A stretch of DNA of 64,000 nucleotides, from contig NZ_CP027707.1 in assembly GCF_003850345.1 (NCBI RefSeq), positions 4,154,001 through 4,218,000 of the forward strand. The letters are read 5' to 3'. Shown here piece by piece: positions 44,292 through 55,500 of this stretch. How positions within the stretch are numbered: the stretch's first letter is position 1; each line of letters starts with the position of its first letter. Under the pieces are notes generated by a model, which searched no databases, was not told the DNA's origin, and saw nothing but the letters and a program-made list of their open reading frames with translations. The translations under genes were made by a program, and so were the position numbers. This stretch comes from Pseudomonas chlororaphis subsp. piscium (GTDB taxonomy: Bacteria; Pseudomonadota; Gammaproteobacteria; Pseudomonadales; Pseudomonadaceae).

Positions 44292-47200
44292 AGGGTAATT
44301 TTCTCTGTGCTAGTACCTGGGCTCACCGACTGGGTAGTCACGAGCCGGCGCTCAAGTTGGCCCACAATCACTTCAACCACGGTGTTCAACGGCGACCCAT
44401 CGATGAAGTGCTGCATAGGTACATAAACGCCAGTCGATCGTTCTATGGCGTTACGCAGTTCCGAGCCGGTAAGGGAGTCCATCCCCAGTTCAATCAGCGA
44501 CATGTCGTGCGACAACTCGACATCACTGGACAAGATAAACTGCAGCTCCCCCCCTAGGTACTCGGCGATCAATGCTCGGCGAGCATCAGCGCTGTGCCCA
44601 CGAAGTTGCTCGAAATCAAATACGGGTCTTCGCATCGGAGGGTGACCGCCAACCATCCCCTCAAGCAGTCGCGGAAGGTTCGGCTGTGAAGCTATCCGCT
44701 GGGTATCAATCGCCGCGATGATGAGGTGTGCATCGACATTGAATGCTTTTTCCAGCGCTCCAAAAGCCTCGGTTTCGGTCAATGCCTGCAGGCCGCTCGC
44801 ACGCATTCGCTCCAGTACTTTGGGGTCAGTAGTCCCCATGCCTGCCGCCCACAGTCCCCAGCCGACTGACAAGGCGGGACGTCCATGCAGGCAACGTTGT
44901 TGCGAAAGTGCGTCGAGGTAGGCATTTGCCGCCGCGTAGGCCGCCTGGCCATGGCGCCCAAGTGCGACCGAGATCGACGAGAAAAGAAGAAACAGATCGA
45001 CGGGCTGGTTAACTGTCAGCCGGTCAAGCAGGTCGGCCCCTCCCACCTTGGCGCGCAACACCCCGGCGAATGTTGCCGACGTCATGGTGACCAGGGAGGA
45101 GTCGTCAATCACACCGGCACAATGGATAACGCCACGAACGGGGCGGTCTGCCAGTGCCAACGCACTACGCAGTGATACCTCGTCCGCTACATCGGCACAG
45201 GCCACACGCACATCAACACCGTCGCTGCGCAGTTGATCGCAGCTCGCGCGCACGTCTTGTTCCTGTTCGCCCCGACGGCTGATTAACAAAAGATGGCGCG
45301 CCCCACGGCTCGCCAGCCAACACGCGGAAGCCAGGCCGAGGGCGCCTGTACCACCGGTGATGACATACACACCATCAGCCGCAATGTCAGGCATCACCTC
45401 ACAGGTCCCGGTACGGCGCAGTCGAGGTACGAGGATGACAGCCGCGCGAATAGCGACCTCCTCTTCGCCGTCTTCAACTGTACCCAGCATGGCCGCAAGC
45501 GTTGCAAGTGACTGTTGCGATCCATCGATGTCAACCGACCTGCCCCAAAGCGCCCCCTGCTCACGGCGTGCAACACGCACCGCTGCGTTGATGGCCGAGA
45601 CGACAGGGTCAACTTCCTCCGCCGGCCCGGTAAAGGTCGCCCCTCGTGTGACCACCACCACGGGGCCCAAGGATGGGTTCAGCGCGAGTGCTTGAGCCAA
45701 CTCGATGATAAGGGCACCGTATTGTGTGATTGCCTCCAGCGGTTCGGTGGTTGCCAGGCTGCCCGCGACTACAAGCATCACACCCAGGTTGGCATTTCCT
45801 GCCCCCAGGATTGTCTCGACCTCCGCACCCACTACGGTGCATTGCTCGCCCGCTGCTTCCAGTGCTGCGGCGATTTCACCGCACAGCTGCGGATCATTTC
45901 CAGCAATGATCCGTCTGCCTGAACGCAGCGCAGATGCAACCAACGGTATCGGCTTCCAGGCTATCCGATAGAGCGGCGGTGCTTGCGTTGCTCCGGACTG
46001 CTCGTCCAGCCAATATTTTTGCCGGTCGAATGCATAGGTCGGCAATGACACTATGCGGCATCGCTCAGGCGCAAGTCTGGTCAAATCAACTGGCGCGCCA
46101 AGAACGTAACCTTGAGCAATGGCCTCCAGCGTTTCGGGCAATGCTTCCCCAGCGACATCCCTTGCAGGTGACATTGCACGGGTCAGACCGGACACCACTG
46201 TCGTCTGTTCTCCCAGGGCAAATCGGCGCAGCTCATTGGCCATCTCCTGCGCACTCGATGCAACGACTGCCAGGCGGTGGGAAAAATGTGTCCGCGCCAC
46301 GCGGGACGAGAAGCAGACATCTTCGAGTTCGGTTTCGCTGATCCCAGAGAGGTGCTCGGCAAAACGAACCGCATTCATGAGAAGCGATGCCGCTGATTTA
46401 GCCGAAACTGTCAATAACTGTGGAAAGCGAACCTCCCCCCGTACAGCTTGGGAGACCGGTGCCGCCACGACGAGCGCATGGGCATTGGTCCCACTGAAAC
46501 CAAAGGAGCTGACACCTGCCACGCGCAGGGCTCCACTCATCTGCTCATTCTGCCGGGCAAGCCGAAGCGGCACTGAGCGCCAGTCAACACCACGATTGGG
46601 CTGCAGGACGTGAAGCGTCGCAGGCACTACGCCGTGACGTACGCAAAGAATAGCTTTGATCAATCCAGCAATCCCCGCGGCCCCCTCCAGATGCCCCAAA
46701 TTGCTTTTTATCGAACCAAGTAGCACAGGCGAACCTTTCGCACGGTTGGCAAAAACCGATGCCAGGGCCGCAGCTTCGATCGGATCGCCCAGTGATGTAC
46801 CCGTCCCATGGGCTTCAACATATTGCACCTGTTGAGCGTCGATGTTGGCGGCCCGCAATGCCGCTCGTATCAGTTCACGCTGGGCGTGTTCATTCGGTAC
46901 CGTCAACCCGGCGCTCCGACCGTCATGGTTGACGGCAGACCCCGCGATCAAGGCGTCGATCGAGCGACCGGCCGCTGTCGCATCACTCAGCCGTTGCAGC
47001 ACAACGACACCACATCCTTCGCCACGGACGAAGCCATCTGCGGAGTCGTCGAAGGGGCGGCACCGGCCACTGGCCGATAACATATGAGCACGACACTCTG
47101 CCGCTGTGGAAACTGGCGAAAGGACGACATTCACACCACCGACAATAGCGATGTCGCATTCGCCGGCGCGTAATGCAGCGCAAGCGAGATGAACAGCAAC

Positions 47201-47818
47201 CAGTGAAGATGAACAGGCTGTGTCAAGGGTGATCGACGGCCCGTGCAGCCCAAGCACATGGGATATACGTCCGGCCAGCACGCTGGCTGCGTTACCCGAA
47301 GCGCTGTACAAGTCCACATCAGCGGCGTTGCGAATTCGGTGGGCATAATCTTGATGCATAACACCGACAAATACGCCGGTGGCGCTGCCCTTCAGTGCCG
47401 AGGCAGGAATACCGGATCGCTCCACCGCTTCCCATACAACTTCCAGCAGGATTCGCTGTTGCGGATCAAGCATCGTCGCCTCTCGCGCCGAAATACCGAA
47501 AAACCCAGGATCAAAGGACGCGATATCGTCTAGAAAACTGCCCGTGCGGCAATAGATATGGCCTGCCGAATCCGGATCGGCGTCGAAGTAGCGCTCGCTA
47601 TCCCACCGGTCAGCCGGGACCGCTCGAACGCCGTCCGTACCGGCAAGTAGCAGTTGCCACAATTCCTCTGGCGAGTCTGCACCGGAAAATCGACACCCCA
47701 TGCCGAGCACCGCAACGGGTTCGTTCAACTGTTGCTCCAGTCCACCCAGTTTTCGCTGGAGCCGTTCAATCTCTATCAGCGCATCGTGCATCAGCCTAGT
47801 GGGATTGTTCGTACTCAT
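44288..47818 (-). CDS. trans-AT PKS module KS-KR-ACP (DepC-like)
   Basis: About 1,176 aa from the ATG at 47818 (a GTG at 47821 is in frame). A short coiled-coil-like N terminus is followed by KS (about 33-460) with Cys in TACSSS (about 200), His in EAHGTG (about 336) and NLGHLEGAAG. A linker then replaces the AT domain. KR spans about 810-990 with YVITGGTGALGLA and a Tyr in AAYAAANAYLD; the ACP has Ser in GMDSLTGSEL at about 1116. There is no DH, so the beta-hydroxyl is kept, as needed for the 3-hydroxyl of 3-hydroxy-7-mercapto-4-heptenoate. It overlaps the first PKS stop and the docking-domain start. Confidence 0.92.
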   Translation of the reverse strand: MSTNNPTRLMHDALIEIERLQRKLGGLEQQLNEPVAVLGMGCRFSGADSPEELWQLLLAGTDGVRAVPADRWDSERYFDADPDSAGHIYCRTGSFLDDIASFDPGFFGISAREATMLDPQQRILLEVVWEAVERSGIPASALKGSATGVFVGVMHQDYAHRIRNAADVDLYSASGNAASVLAGRISHVLGLHGPSITLDTACSSSLVAVHLACAALRAGECDIAIVGGVNVVLSPVSTAAECRAHMLSASGRCRPFDDSADGFVRGEGCGVVVLQRLSDATAAGRSIDALIAGSAVNHDGRSAGLTVPNEHAQRELIRAALRAANIDAQQVQYVEAHGTGTSLGDPIEAAALASVFANRAKGSPVLLGSIKSNLGHLEGAAGIAGLIKAILCVRHGVVPATLHVLQPNRGVDWRSVPLRLARQNEQMSGALRVAGVSSFGFSGTNAHALVVAAPVSQAVRGEVRFPQLLTVSAKSAASLLMNAVRFAEHLSGISETELEDVCFSSRVARTHFSHRLAVVASSAQEMANELRRFALGEQTTVVSGLTRAMSPARDVAGEALPETLEAIAQGYVLGAPVDLTRLAPERCRIVSLPTYAFDRQKYWLDEQSGATQAPPLYRIAWKPIPLVASALRSGRRIIAGNDPQLCGEIAAALEAAGEQCTVVGAEVETILGAGNANLGVMLVVAGSLATTEPLEAITQYGALIIELAQALALNPSLGPVVVVTRGATFTGPAEEVDPVVSAINAAVRVARREQGALWGRSVDIDGSQQSLATLAAMLGTVEDGEEEVAIRAAVILVPRLRRTGTCEVMPDIAADGVYVITGGTGALGLASACWLASRGARHLLLISRRGEQEQDVRASCDQLRSDGVDVRVACADVADEVSLRSALALADRPVRGVIHCAGVIDDSSLVTMTSATFAGVLRAKVGGADLLDRLTVNQPVDLFLLFSSISVALGRHGQAAYAAANAYLDALSQQRCLHGRPALSVGWGLWAAGMGTTDPKVLERMRASGLQALTETEAFGALEKAFNVDAHLIIAAIDTQRIASQPNLPRLLEGMVGGHPPMRRPVFDFEQLRGHSADARRALIAEYLGGELQFILSSDVELSHDMSLIELGMDSLTGSELRNAIERSTGVYVPMQHFIDGSPLNTVVEVIVGQLERRLVTTQSVSPGTSTEKITL

Positions 47819-50800
47819 CACATGCTCCCTCCGCGCAGCTCTTCGAGCTTCGCCGAAAGCATTTCGACCACATCTTCCTGTGAGAGATGTTCAGGTATTG
47901 AAGTCTCAGGCAAAGCGGACGCAGACACGGGCAGATGAGCCTGATCGGCTGCACTACGCAGTGCGTCAATGGCCGCCTCGCCAAAGACCGTCTGCGCCAT
48001 ATGGTCAGCCAGCGCAGCTACCGTGGGATTAGAGAAAATAACAGTCGCTGCAACCGGACGTCCGAATCGCCTTTCGAGCTTTAAACGCAGGTCCGTAATG
48101 AGCAACGAGTCGAGATCGTACTCAAACAACGAACGTTCGGGATCGAGCGTCGCCAGGTCTGTCCCCGTGACGGCCGACACATCCTCGGCGATGAGCTGGA
48201 ACAGCCGATGCCGTCGTTCATCGGCAGACAGTGGGAGCAGCTCATTGACCGAGGACGTTCTCGCAGAGCCGGGAATGTCGCTGACAATGTCGTCAAAGCG
48301 GCTGAATGGAACCTGGGGAGGCCACTGTCCGACCAGACGTTGCCAATCTACCGCAAGCAGGACGGCATGCGCTGGCAGATCGGCGAATAGGATGTTCTCG
48401 AACGTCGCACGACCGCACTCCTCCTCTATCTGGCCGATCCCCAACTGGCTCAATCGGCGTTTCGCGGTGACAGCAGTACGAGCAGCCATACCAATGTCTT
48501 GCCATGGGCCCCATGCGATCGACAGCGCCGGCATCCCCTGTGACCGACGATAGACCGCAAGCTCATCCAGGTAGGCGTTAGCCATCGCGTAAGTCGCCTG
48601 CCCTGGTGCACCAAACGCCGCAGCGGCAGATGAGAATAGAATGAAGTGTTTGAGTGGATAGCGCAGTGTCCGCTCGTGCAGCAACCATGCCCCCTGAGCT
48701 TTACCGGCAAAGGTCGCTTTCAGCGATGCGGGTGTGACATCGCCCATGAGCCGGTCCTCGACCACGCCTGCCAAATGACAAATTCCGCGCAAAGCCGGCA
48801 TCGTCGTATCTATCTTGTGCAACAGCGCCTCAATGTCTGCGTCGTTTGCCAAGTCAGCCTGAATCACTTGAACGTCGATACCTTCATGCTCAAATGCAGC
48901 CAGTGTTTCCTGAGCATCAGCATCAGGTGGGTGACGGCCAGTGAGCACCAGCGACCGAACCCCGAGCGCGCTGAGCCAGCTCGCAACACGCAACCCCAGT
49001 TCACCAAGGCCACCGGTAATGAGCCACGTTTCATCCCCCGAAAAACTGGCTTCAGTGCGCCGTGGAAGATCAAACCTATGAAAACGCGGCGCCGAAACGC
49101 CCTCCCCATCGACCATGACTTCTGTTTCTCGATCAAAAAAGTCGAGACCACGACGAATGGTTCGCGCATCGTTGGCGCGTACCGCCAATGTCCGAAGATA
49201 AGGGGTTTCCATAGCCGCCACCCGAGCAAGCGCCTGGAGCGGCGCCCCACTGGGTACATTCACTGGCAGGACGATTGCTACACAGCACGGGCGGTCATTT
49301 CTCGCGACTCTGCCGAGCAGGTCCAAAGCGCCCTCATACAGACTCAGATCGGGTCCCGTCGCTCGTGCATCTGCCCCACGACAATCGATAATAAAGTCGG
49401 TTGTCTCGAACGAGATATCGGAGGGGCTGTCGGCCACAAGGGGACGCTTACCCTCAGCCAGCAGGATATCCGCCAGCTCCTCGGCAACCCTACCCGCATC
49501 CCGAAGAACGACGACGGTCTGTGGTAATTCGAACGGGCGGTCGAGCGACTGGCTCCGCCATTCGATGGAGTAGCCATCGCGCAGCGGCTCGATACGCAGC
49601 AGTTCGTTCCGACTGACCTCGCGTGATTCCAGGCCCACCATCTCGGCCAAAACGCCGTGGTCGTCAAACAGCGTAGCGAGGCCACGATCGGCTGCAGCAT
49701 AACAACGGAGCTGCGATGCGGTATGGGCACGTATGGTCAACCGAGCAATACGGGTGGGAACAAACGCCTTATTCCCCTCCGGCCGGGCGGCAACCGCCAG
49801 CAGTTGCAGGGCCGAATCGAGGATCCCCGGATGGAGCAGCCACCCGTCGTCGCCAGCATCGGTCCGCATCGAACAGACGGCATCGTTATGACCTATAACA
49901 ATGTCCGATAGCCGACTGAACGAAGGGCCCATCACCACGCTGTGGTCGCGTAACCACGAGTCCAGCAAGACGGTTGGGGTTTCTTCTCCCTGTACCGTCT
50001 GCGATGGCACGACACTGACAGTTGTGGTCGTTTCGACCCTGGCCGTGGCATGGATTTCAAATGGTTCTTGAGTCAATACTGTCGCGTCAAAACCGTCATC
50101 ATCACGTACAAGTTGCAGTTGCACCCGACGCCCCATCCCCTGCGGAATCACCAGGGCAGCAGGAAAACGTAGATCGTGTAGAGCGAATTCGTGCGCTTTA
50201 CTCACCTCGCGCACCCCTTCAGCGATCATCACCGCCAGCGCCGCACCGGAGACGATGACCTTGCCGTAAATCATGTGATCACAGAGAAATGGCAGGGTCG
50301 CCACGCTCCATTGGGCATCAAAAAAGCTGGAACGCAGCATCGGCGCCTCTGTGCGCCGCCCAAGAAAAGTTGAAGTGCCGCTATCGGCGTAGCGTGGCGC
50401 AGGGTCGATCCAGAAACGCTTGCGCTGGAACGGATAGGTTGGAAGCGACACACGATTTGCGCCGCTGTAGATTTTCGTCAAGTCCAGATCTATACCGCCA
50501 GTCCAGAGTCCTGCAATCGCATTGAGCGACTCCTGGGCAAATGAGGCGACACCGGCTACGTCAGCACCTAGCGCGTTGTCGCCAAACTCGAGCACCAACG
50601 TCGCACCCGCTGCCGCCACAGCCGAGGCACCGTCCCCCCGACTATGCGCCAGTTGTGCAAGCTCCTTATGCACGGCCTCCACGCTATCAATTGCCATGCC
50701 CGAGAATGCACTGATCCAAAGCAGTGACGGTGCCACAACATTTTGCGCATTACAGTTGCGCGCATCATCAGCGCTCAAGGCTCCAGCCGCGAAAGCCGCG

Positions 50801-52503
50801 GCAAATAGGCCGGCTCCGGTACCGCAAACAATCGAGGGCACAACACCGCGCGTCTGCCAGACTAAAACGCCGTCGATAACCGCACCCAGATTATCTGTGT
50901 CACCAAAGGCGAACGTGACCTCAGGCCGACGCTCCTGCTCTTCGTTAAAAAATGCATTCTCATCTTGTTTACCGTCGGCAAACGCCTTCAGCGAGCTGAT
51001 CAGTTGACCACGCTGCTCAGAGCGAAAAGCTACACGTCGCTCCCTAGTTAGCCTGCCGATGGCTGCCGTAAAACACACATCTTCGATAGAGAGATCTGGG
51101 TCCGCCTCCAGGAACGCCGCATAGTTTGCGCACAACTCGCGTAGAGCGTCCTCACGTGCCGAAACCAGCAGCAGCGGTACAGTGCTCCGTACCTGCGCCA
51201 GACGACGAGGTGATGCTTCCAGGATCACGTGGGCATTGGTACCGCCAATACCGAACGAACTGACTCCCGCCCGCCGACCCGGGGTACTCCAGGGAGTCAG
51301 ATCAGTTGGCAGGTAATAGGGGGATCCTCCACGTAACTCGTCGATCGCATGCGCGGCCCCCACGGTCGGAGGAATCTGGGCATGCTGAACGGCGAGTGCG
51401 ACTTTGATCAAACCACACACGCCTGCTGCTGCATTCATATGTCCAACATTCGCCTTGACCGAGCCAATAGCACAACGCGGACCACCAAGCTGTCGGTCCC
51501 CTAATGCACTCGTCAACGCCGAAAGCTCCACCGCATCCCCAATGGCAGTCCCTGTACCATGAGTCTCAACATACTCAATCGAGGCACCGTCAACTTCACC
51601 GAGCGCAAGAGCTGTCCGGATTACATCGCCCTGCCCCCGGCCTCCAGGCGCGGTAAAACCTACTTTGGCAGCCCCGTCATTATTGATGGCTGCACCGCGA
51701 ATCACAGCCAGAATAGAATCCCCGTCGTCAAGCGCATCTTCCAGCCGCCGCAAGATCACTGCACCGGCACCGTTACCAAACACGGTGCCGCTACTTTGTG
51801 TAGTAAAGGGGCGACATGCGCCATCTGCGGCAAGAATACTGCCGTCCTCATGCACATACCCCTGCCGTTGTGGTAACCCAATGCTGGCACCTCCCGCCAC
51901 GGCAATGTCGCACTGGTAACTCAACAATCCCTGGACGGCGAGTACGACAGCAACCAGTGAAGTGGAACAGGCGGTCTGTACCGTGATTGCCGGGCCGCCA
52001 AAATCCATGCGGTAAGCCACTTGTGCAGCCAGGTAATCCTTGTCAACGCCTACCCATTGTTGCAGGTAGCGGTTCGGTGCTGAGCGATCCAGTTGGCCCA
52101 AGACATGGTCGGTCAAATAATCAAGGCTCGCAGAACCTGCCCAGATTCCGATGCGTGGGCCTCGAGCCGCACCGTGCCCAGCATGCTCTAGTGCGTCATG
52201 GACGCATTCAAGAAAAACCCGTTGTTGAGGGTCCATAAATGCTGCTTGAGAAGGGGCAATCCCAAACAACGCGGCATCGAACATATCAATATTTTCAATC
52301 GTGCCTCCCGCCCCGATAAAACCGGGTTGGGACAATACCGCCTCGGGCACACCTTCGCGTCGTGCTGCGTCTGCGGTGAAGCGCTCAATCGTCACCTGAC
52401 CGCCGGCTATAACTGACCAGAACTGTTCCAACGTGGTTGCCCCAGGAACCCGGCAGCCAGCGCCAATGATTGCTACGGCGTCAACAGGTATATCCTTGTC
52501 CAT
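47818..52503 (-). CDS. trans-AT PKS module KS-(AT relic)-DH-KR-ACP (DepB-like)
   Basis: A 1,561-aa protein. KS about 8-430: Cys in TACSTS (about 178), His in ETHGTG and NVGHMNAAAG. Residues about 530-600 look like a decayed AT: VCGTGAGLFAAAFAAGAL aligns with the GHSxGE region of ATs but lacks the Ser. DH about 725-1000 has HMIYGKVIVSG (His near 741) and Asp in HPGILDSALQL. KR about 1155-1340 has WLITGGLGELGL and Tyr in QATYAMANAYLD. The ACP has Ser in DLDSLLITDL (about 1466). KR plus DH gives an E-alkene, as expected at C4-C5 of the mercapto-heptenoyl unit. It overlaps its upstream neighbour by one base. Confidence 0.92.
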   Translation of the reverse strand: MDKDIPVDAVAIIGAGCRVPGATTLEQFWSVIAGGQVTIERFTADAARREGVPEAVLSQPGFIGAGGTIENIDMFDAALFGIAPSQAAFMDPQQRVFLECVHDALEHAGHGAARGPRIGIWAGSASLDYLTDHVLGQLDRSAPNRYLQQWVGVDKDYLAAQVAYRMDFGGPAITVQTACSTSLVAVVLAVQGLLSYQCDIAVAGGASIGLPQRQGYVHEDGSILAADGACRPFTTQSSGTVFGNGAGAVILRRLEDALDDGDSILAVIRGAAINNDGAAKVGFTAPGGRGQGDVIRTALALGEVDGASIEYVETHGTGTAIGDAVELSALTSALGDRQLGGPRCAIGSVKANVGHMNAAAGVCGLIKVALAVQHAQIPPTVGAAHAIDELRGGSPYYLPTDLTPWSTPGRRAGVSSFGIGGTNAHVILEASPRRLAQVRSTVPLLLVSAREDALRELCANYAAFLEADPDLSIEDVCFTAAIGRLTRERRVAFRSEQRGQLISSLKAFADGKQDENAFFNEEQERRPEVTFAFGDTDNLGAVIDGVLVWQTRGVVPSIVCGTGAGLFAAAFAAGALSADDARNCNAQNVVAPSLLWISAFSGMAIDSVEAVHKELAQLAHSRGDGASAVAAAGATLVLEFGDNALGADVAGVASFAQESLNAIAGLWTGGIDLDLTKIYSGANRVSLPTYPFQRKRFWIDPAPRYADSGTSTFLGRRTEAPMLRSSFFDAQWSVATLPFLCDHMIYGKVIVSGAALAVMIAEGVREVSKAHEFALHDLRFPAALVIPQGMGRRVQLQLVRDDDGFDATVLTQEPFEIHATARVETTTTVSVVPSQTVQGEETPTVLLDSWLRDHSVVMGPSFSRLSDIVIGHNDAVCSMRTDAGDDGWLLHPGILDSALQLLAVAARPEGNKAFVPTRIARLTIRAHTASQLRCYAAADRGLATLFDDHGVLAEMVGLESREVSRNELLRIEPLRDGYSIEWRSQSLDRPFELPQTVVVLRDAGRVAEELADILLAEGKRPLVADSPSDISFETTDFIIDCRGADARATGPDLSLYEGALDLLGRVARNDRPCCVAIVLPVNVPSGAPLQALARVAAMETPYLRTLAVRANDARTIRRGLDFFDRETEVMVDGEGVSAPRFHRFDLPRRTEASFSGDETWLITGGLGELGLRVASWLSALGVRSLVLTGRHPPDADAQETLAAFEHEGIDVQVIQADLANDADIEALLHKIDTTMPALRGICHLAGVVEDRLMGDVTPASLKATFAGKAQGAWLLHERTLRYPLKHFILFSSAAAAFGAPGQATYAMANAYLDELAVYRRSQGMPALSIAWGPWQDIGMAARTAVTAKRRLSQLGIGQIEEECGRATFENILFADLPAHAVLLAVDWQRLVGQWPPQVPFSRFDDIVSDIPGSARTSSVNELLPLSADERRHRLFQLIAEDVSAVTGTDLATLDPERSLFEYDLDSLLITDLRLKLERRFGRPVAATVIFSNPTVAALADHMAQTVFGEAAIDALRSAADQAHLPVSASALPETSIPEHLSQEDVVEMLSAKLEELRGGSM

Positions 52504-55500
52504 TACAACTCTCCCCTGCGCGCCCGCACGCGTTGCTTGTAAGCGCGTATGTAAGCAATATCGTTCTGATTGGAGTTGGCACCGGTACTCGTCGCTAAGG
52601 AGGAAGTGGCAACTGATCGAATAGTCGCAAGCGAGAAGAAATCAGCCAGCGACGGAACCGCTATCCCACGAGACTCCAGCAGTGCGCGCAAACGCACAAT
52701 GTGCAGTGAAGTCGCCCCCGCATCGAAGAATCGCTGTTGAGGGTCAATGCCAATACCCACCACTTCGACATAGGCCTGCATCATCATCGTTTCGAGCAAA
52801 ACATCGCCACGCACCGGCCGTACCGGCTTCGGCTCAGGTGGCGCGGGCAGCCGTGAGCGGTCCACCTTACCGTTCGCGGTCAAGGGCAGAACGTCGAGTA
52901 CCCCCACATGGTGCGGTTGCATATAGGTTGGTAGATGGAGAGCAAGAGCAGCACGCACTGAGGTCACTACCTCGCCGGGCACTTCCTGCGACGCAAGCAC
53001 ATGGAGCTGGATTACCGTCGCCCCGCTGCGTCGAACGACCGAGGCCACAGCCCGTGAAATACCACCTGCCTTCATCGCGACAGCTTCAATCTCACCCAGT
53101 TCGATGCGATAACCCTGAACCTTGACTTGATTGTCCATACGCCCAAGCAGTTCAAGTTCGCCAGTCGACATCCATCGTGCGAGATCACCAGTCCGATAGA
53201 GGCGATTGCCATCCTTATCGGTGAAAAAGCGCCGGTTGGTTTCTGCATCGTTACCGCAATAAGCCAGGGCCAAGCCTCTTCCACCCAGTAGCAATTCCCC
53301 GGCCACGCCGTCAGGGCGCTCACGTCCGTCAGGGGCACGCACAAAACATTGTTGATTTGAGAGCGGTGTCCCGTATGGAATTGAGAGCAGTACCGCGTCG
53401 CTAGGAACGATGGGGTGAATGACTGACCAGATTGAGACCTCTGTTGCGCCACCAAGGCTGATGGGCTGGGCTCCCGTAAACACCTGACGGATACGTGCCG
53501 TAAGAGCTGGTGCAATCCAATCGCCACTGAGCAAGACGAGTCGCAAACTGGACGAATGAGGCGCAGCGACATCAAGCAAGAGCTCAAGGACTGCAGGTAC
53601 CGAGTTCCAAATCGTTACTCCAGCAGTCGTCAATGCTTGCGCAATTGCGTCCGGATCGCGGGATCGCTCGGGAAACACTACGGCACCACCTACCGCGAGC
53701 AATCCGAAAATATCGTAGACGGAAAGGTCAAACGCCAGTGATGAGACGCACAGTGCTCGATCCCTCGGGCCGACCGAGAAGCGCTCGTTGATATCATCTA
53801 TGGTGTTCGCCGCAGCCTCATGGGTGATAACCACACCTTTGGGACGCCCCGTCGAGCCCGAGGTGAAAATCACATACGCGACATCGCTCGAGTCCCCATC
53901 CACCGGTTCAGGCCGGAGCCGACCCGGTTGCTGATCAAGCTGCAGCGTCGGTATCGACAGGTTCATGCTGTGTGTCAGCACCGCATACCCGGCCTTGGAT
54001 TCGTACAGGAGCTCTTCAATTCTCGTCAGCGGCCAGGACGGCTCAATGGGGAGATAGACCGCTCCAGCGATGCCGATCCCAATCAATGCTGCCACAGCCC
54101 TTGGACCAGGTTCGACAATGGCTGCAATCACATCCCCGCGCCTGACGCCTTTGCGTTGCAACCTGGCCGCAATGTCCTCGGCATCTTGCCGCAAGTCACC
54201 GTAGGTGGTGAGTAGATCACCGAAGACTACCGCGATCGCGTCCGGGCTTTCAGTTGCGTGGGTTATAAACGGCGTAGCCAATCGACGCGGGGACCTGTCG
54301 CAGCTCGTCGAATTCGCCTTCAGGTGCCGTGCTTGCTGACTGACTGGAATCTTGGCGAGTACCGGATATTCGACCGCAGAGGGCCTGGTGGCGATCGTCG
54401 TGAGCACCTCCACAAACGATGCAAACATCGTCTCGATCAACCCGGCAGGGAATAACTGCTCCACATACTCCCACATCATCAGCAAACGTCCATCGCGTCG
54501 CGCCAGGATGTTGTGCAGCGATACTTGCGGGGTCGGATTGGAGACGTCGACCATAGGCCCGATCGAGTCAAGAACCGAAAGGTCGTCAGCCTGATCGCCC
54601 GACAGAAGACTGGTCACGACTATAGGCATCAGAACCGGCGCACCATTGCGGCGACTGAGTTCACGGAGCATCGAAACACCTGTGGACCAGGGCTCGTCCA
54701 GGTCACGCCATATCTGTTGCTGGATCGCCTGGGCAAAGTCGGCGAAGGAGTCATGGGGTTCGCGCAAAGACAACAGGGTACTGCTCGTGAAGTCGCCAAT
54801 GGCCTGCTCGGCCTGTCCTGATCGTGTACTGCAAGTCACATTGATGGTGAGAGCTGGCGATGCAGACCATAAACGCAAGACGTCAACAAAGGCAGCCATA
54901 CAGATTGACGAGAGCGTGACCCCAAGCGCCTGTGCATTCAATGCCAAGGCTGTTGTCAGCTCTTCCGACAGCTCCTGTCGGCACATTACAAAGCGAGGGG
55001 CATCAATATCCGTGGCAGCCATCGCCTGCGGTAAATCAGGCGCAGGCGCGATTGACTCCACCTTCTTCAGCCAGGCTTCGCGACATTCAAACGGCACGCA
55101 GGAGGTAGCCGTCCCCACCCTCCTGAAACCCGATACCAAGGAAGGACCGTCAACCAACTCCCGAACAAGGAGCAACAAGCTCCGCAGGTCGCCAGCAAGC
55201 AACCCCAGACGCAAATGCAACACCGTCTTGGCATCCGTAAGGCGCGTGAAACAGACGCTCAGAGGATGACGATTGTCCTGGGCGAGCTCCTCGCGCGCCG
55301 CGCTCAATCCGGCGCTTATGGCTTGCTGTCCGAGACCCCGCAAGTCTCGATGAGCAATGACGGGGGCGTACCCGCGCGGATCGATGACCGCACAGCCATC
55401 CTCTTGCACGGACATCCGCAAAGCCGGATGGGCTGTCACCAGCGCAGCCAACCTCAGGCTCAGAGAGGAGACCTGGGAGTGATCAACTTCAAAATCAACA

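Noticed and set aside
48646-49527. 293-aa plus-strand frame opposite PKS1, also 61537-62472 (311 aa) opposite the HlyD adaptor and 39969-40727 (252 aa)
   Set aside because: All lie opposite well-identified genes and lack family features.
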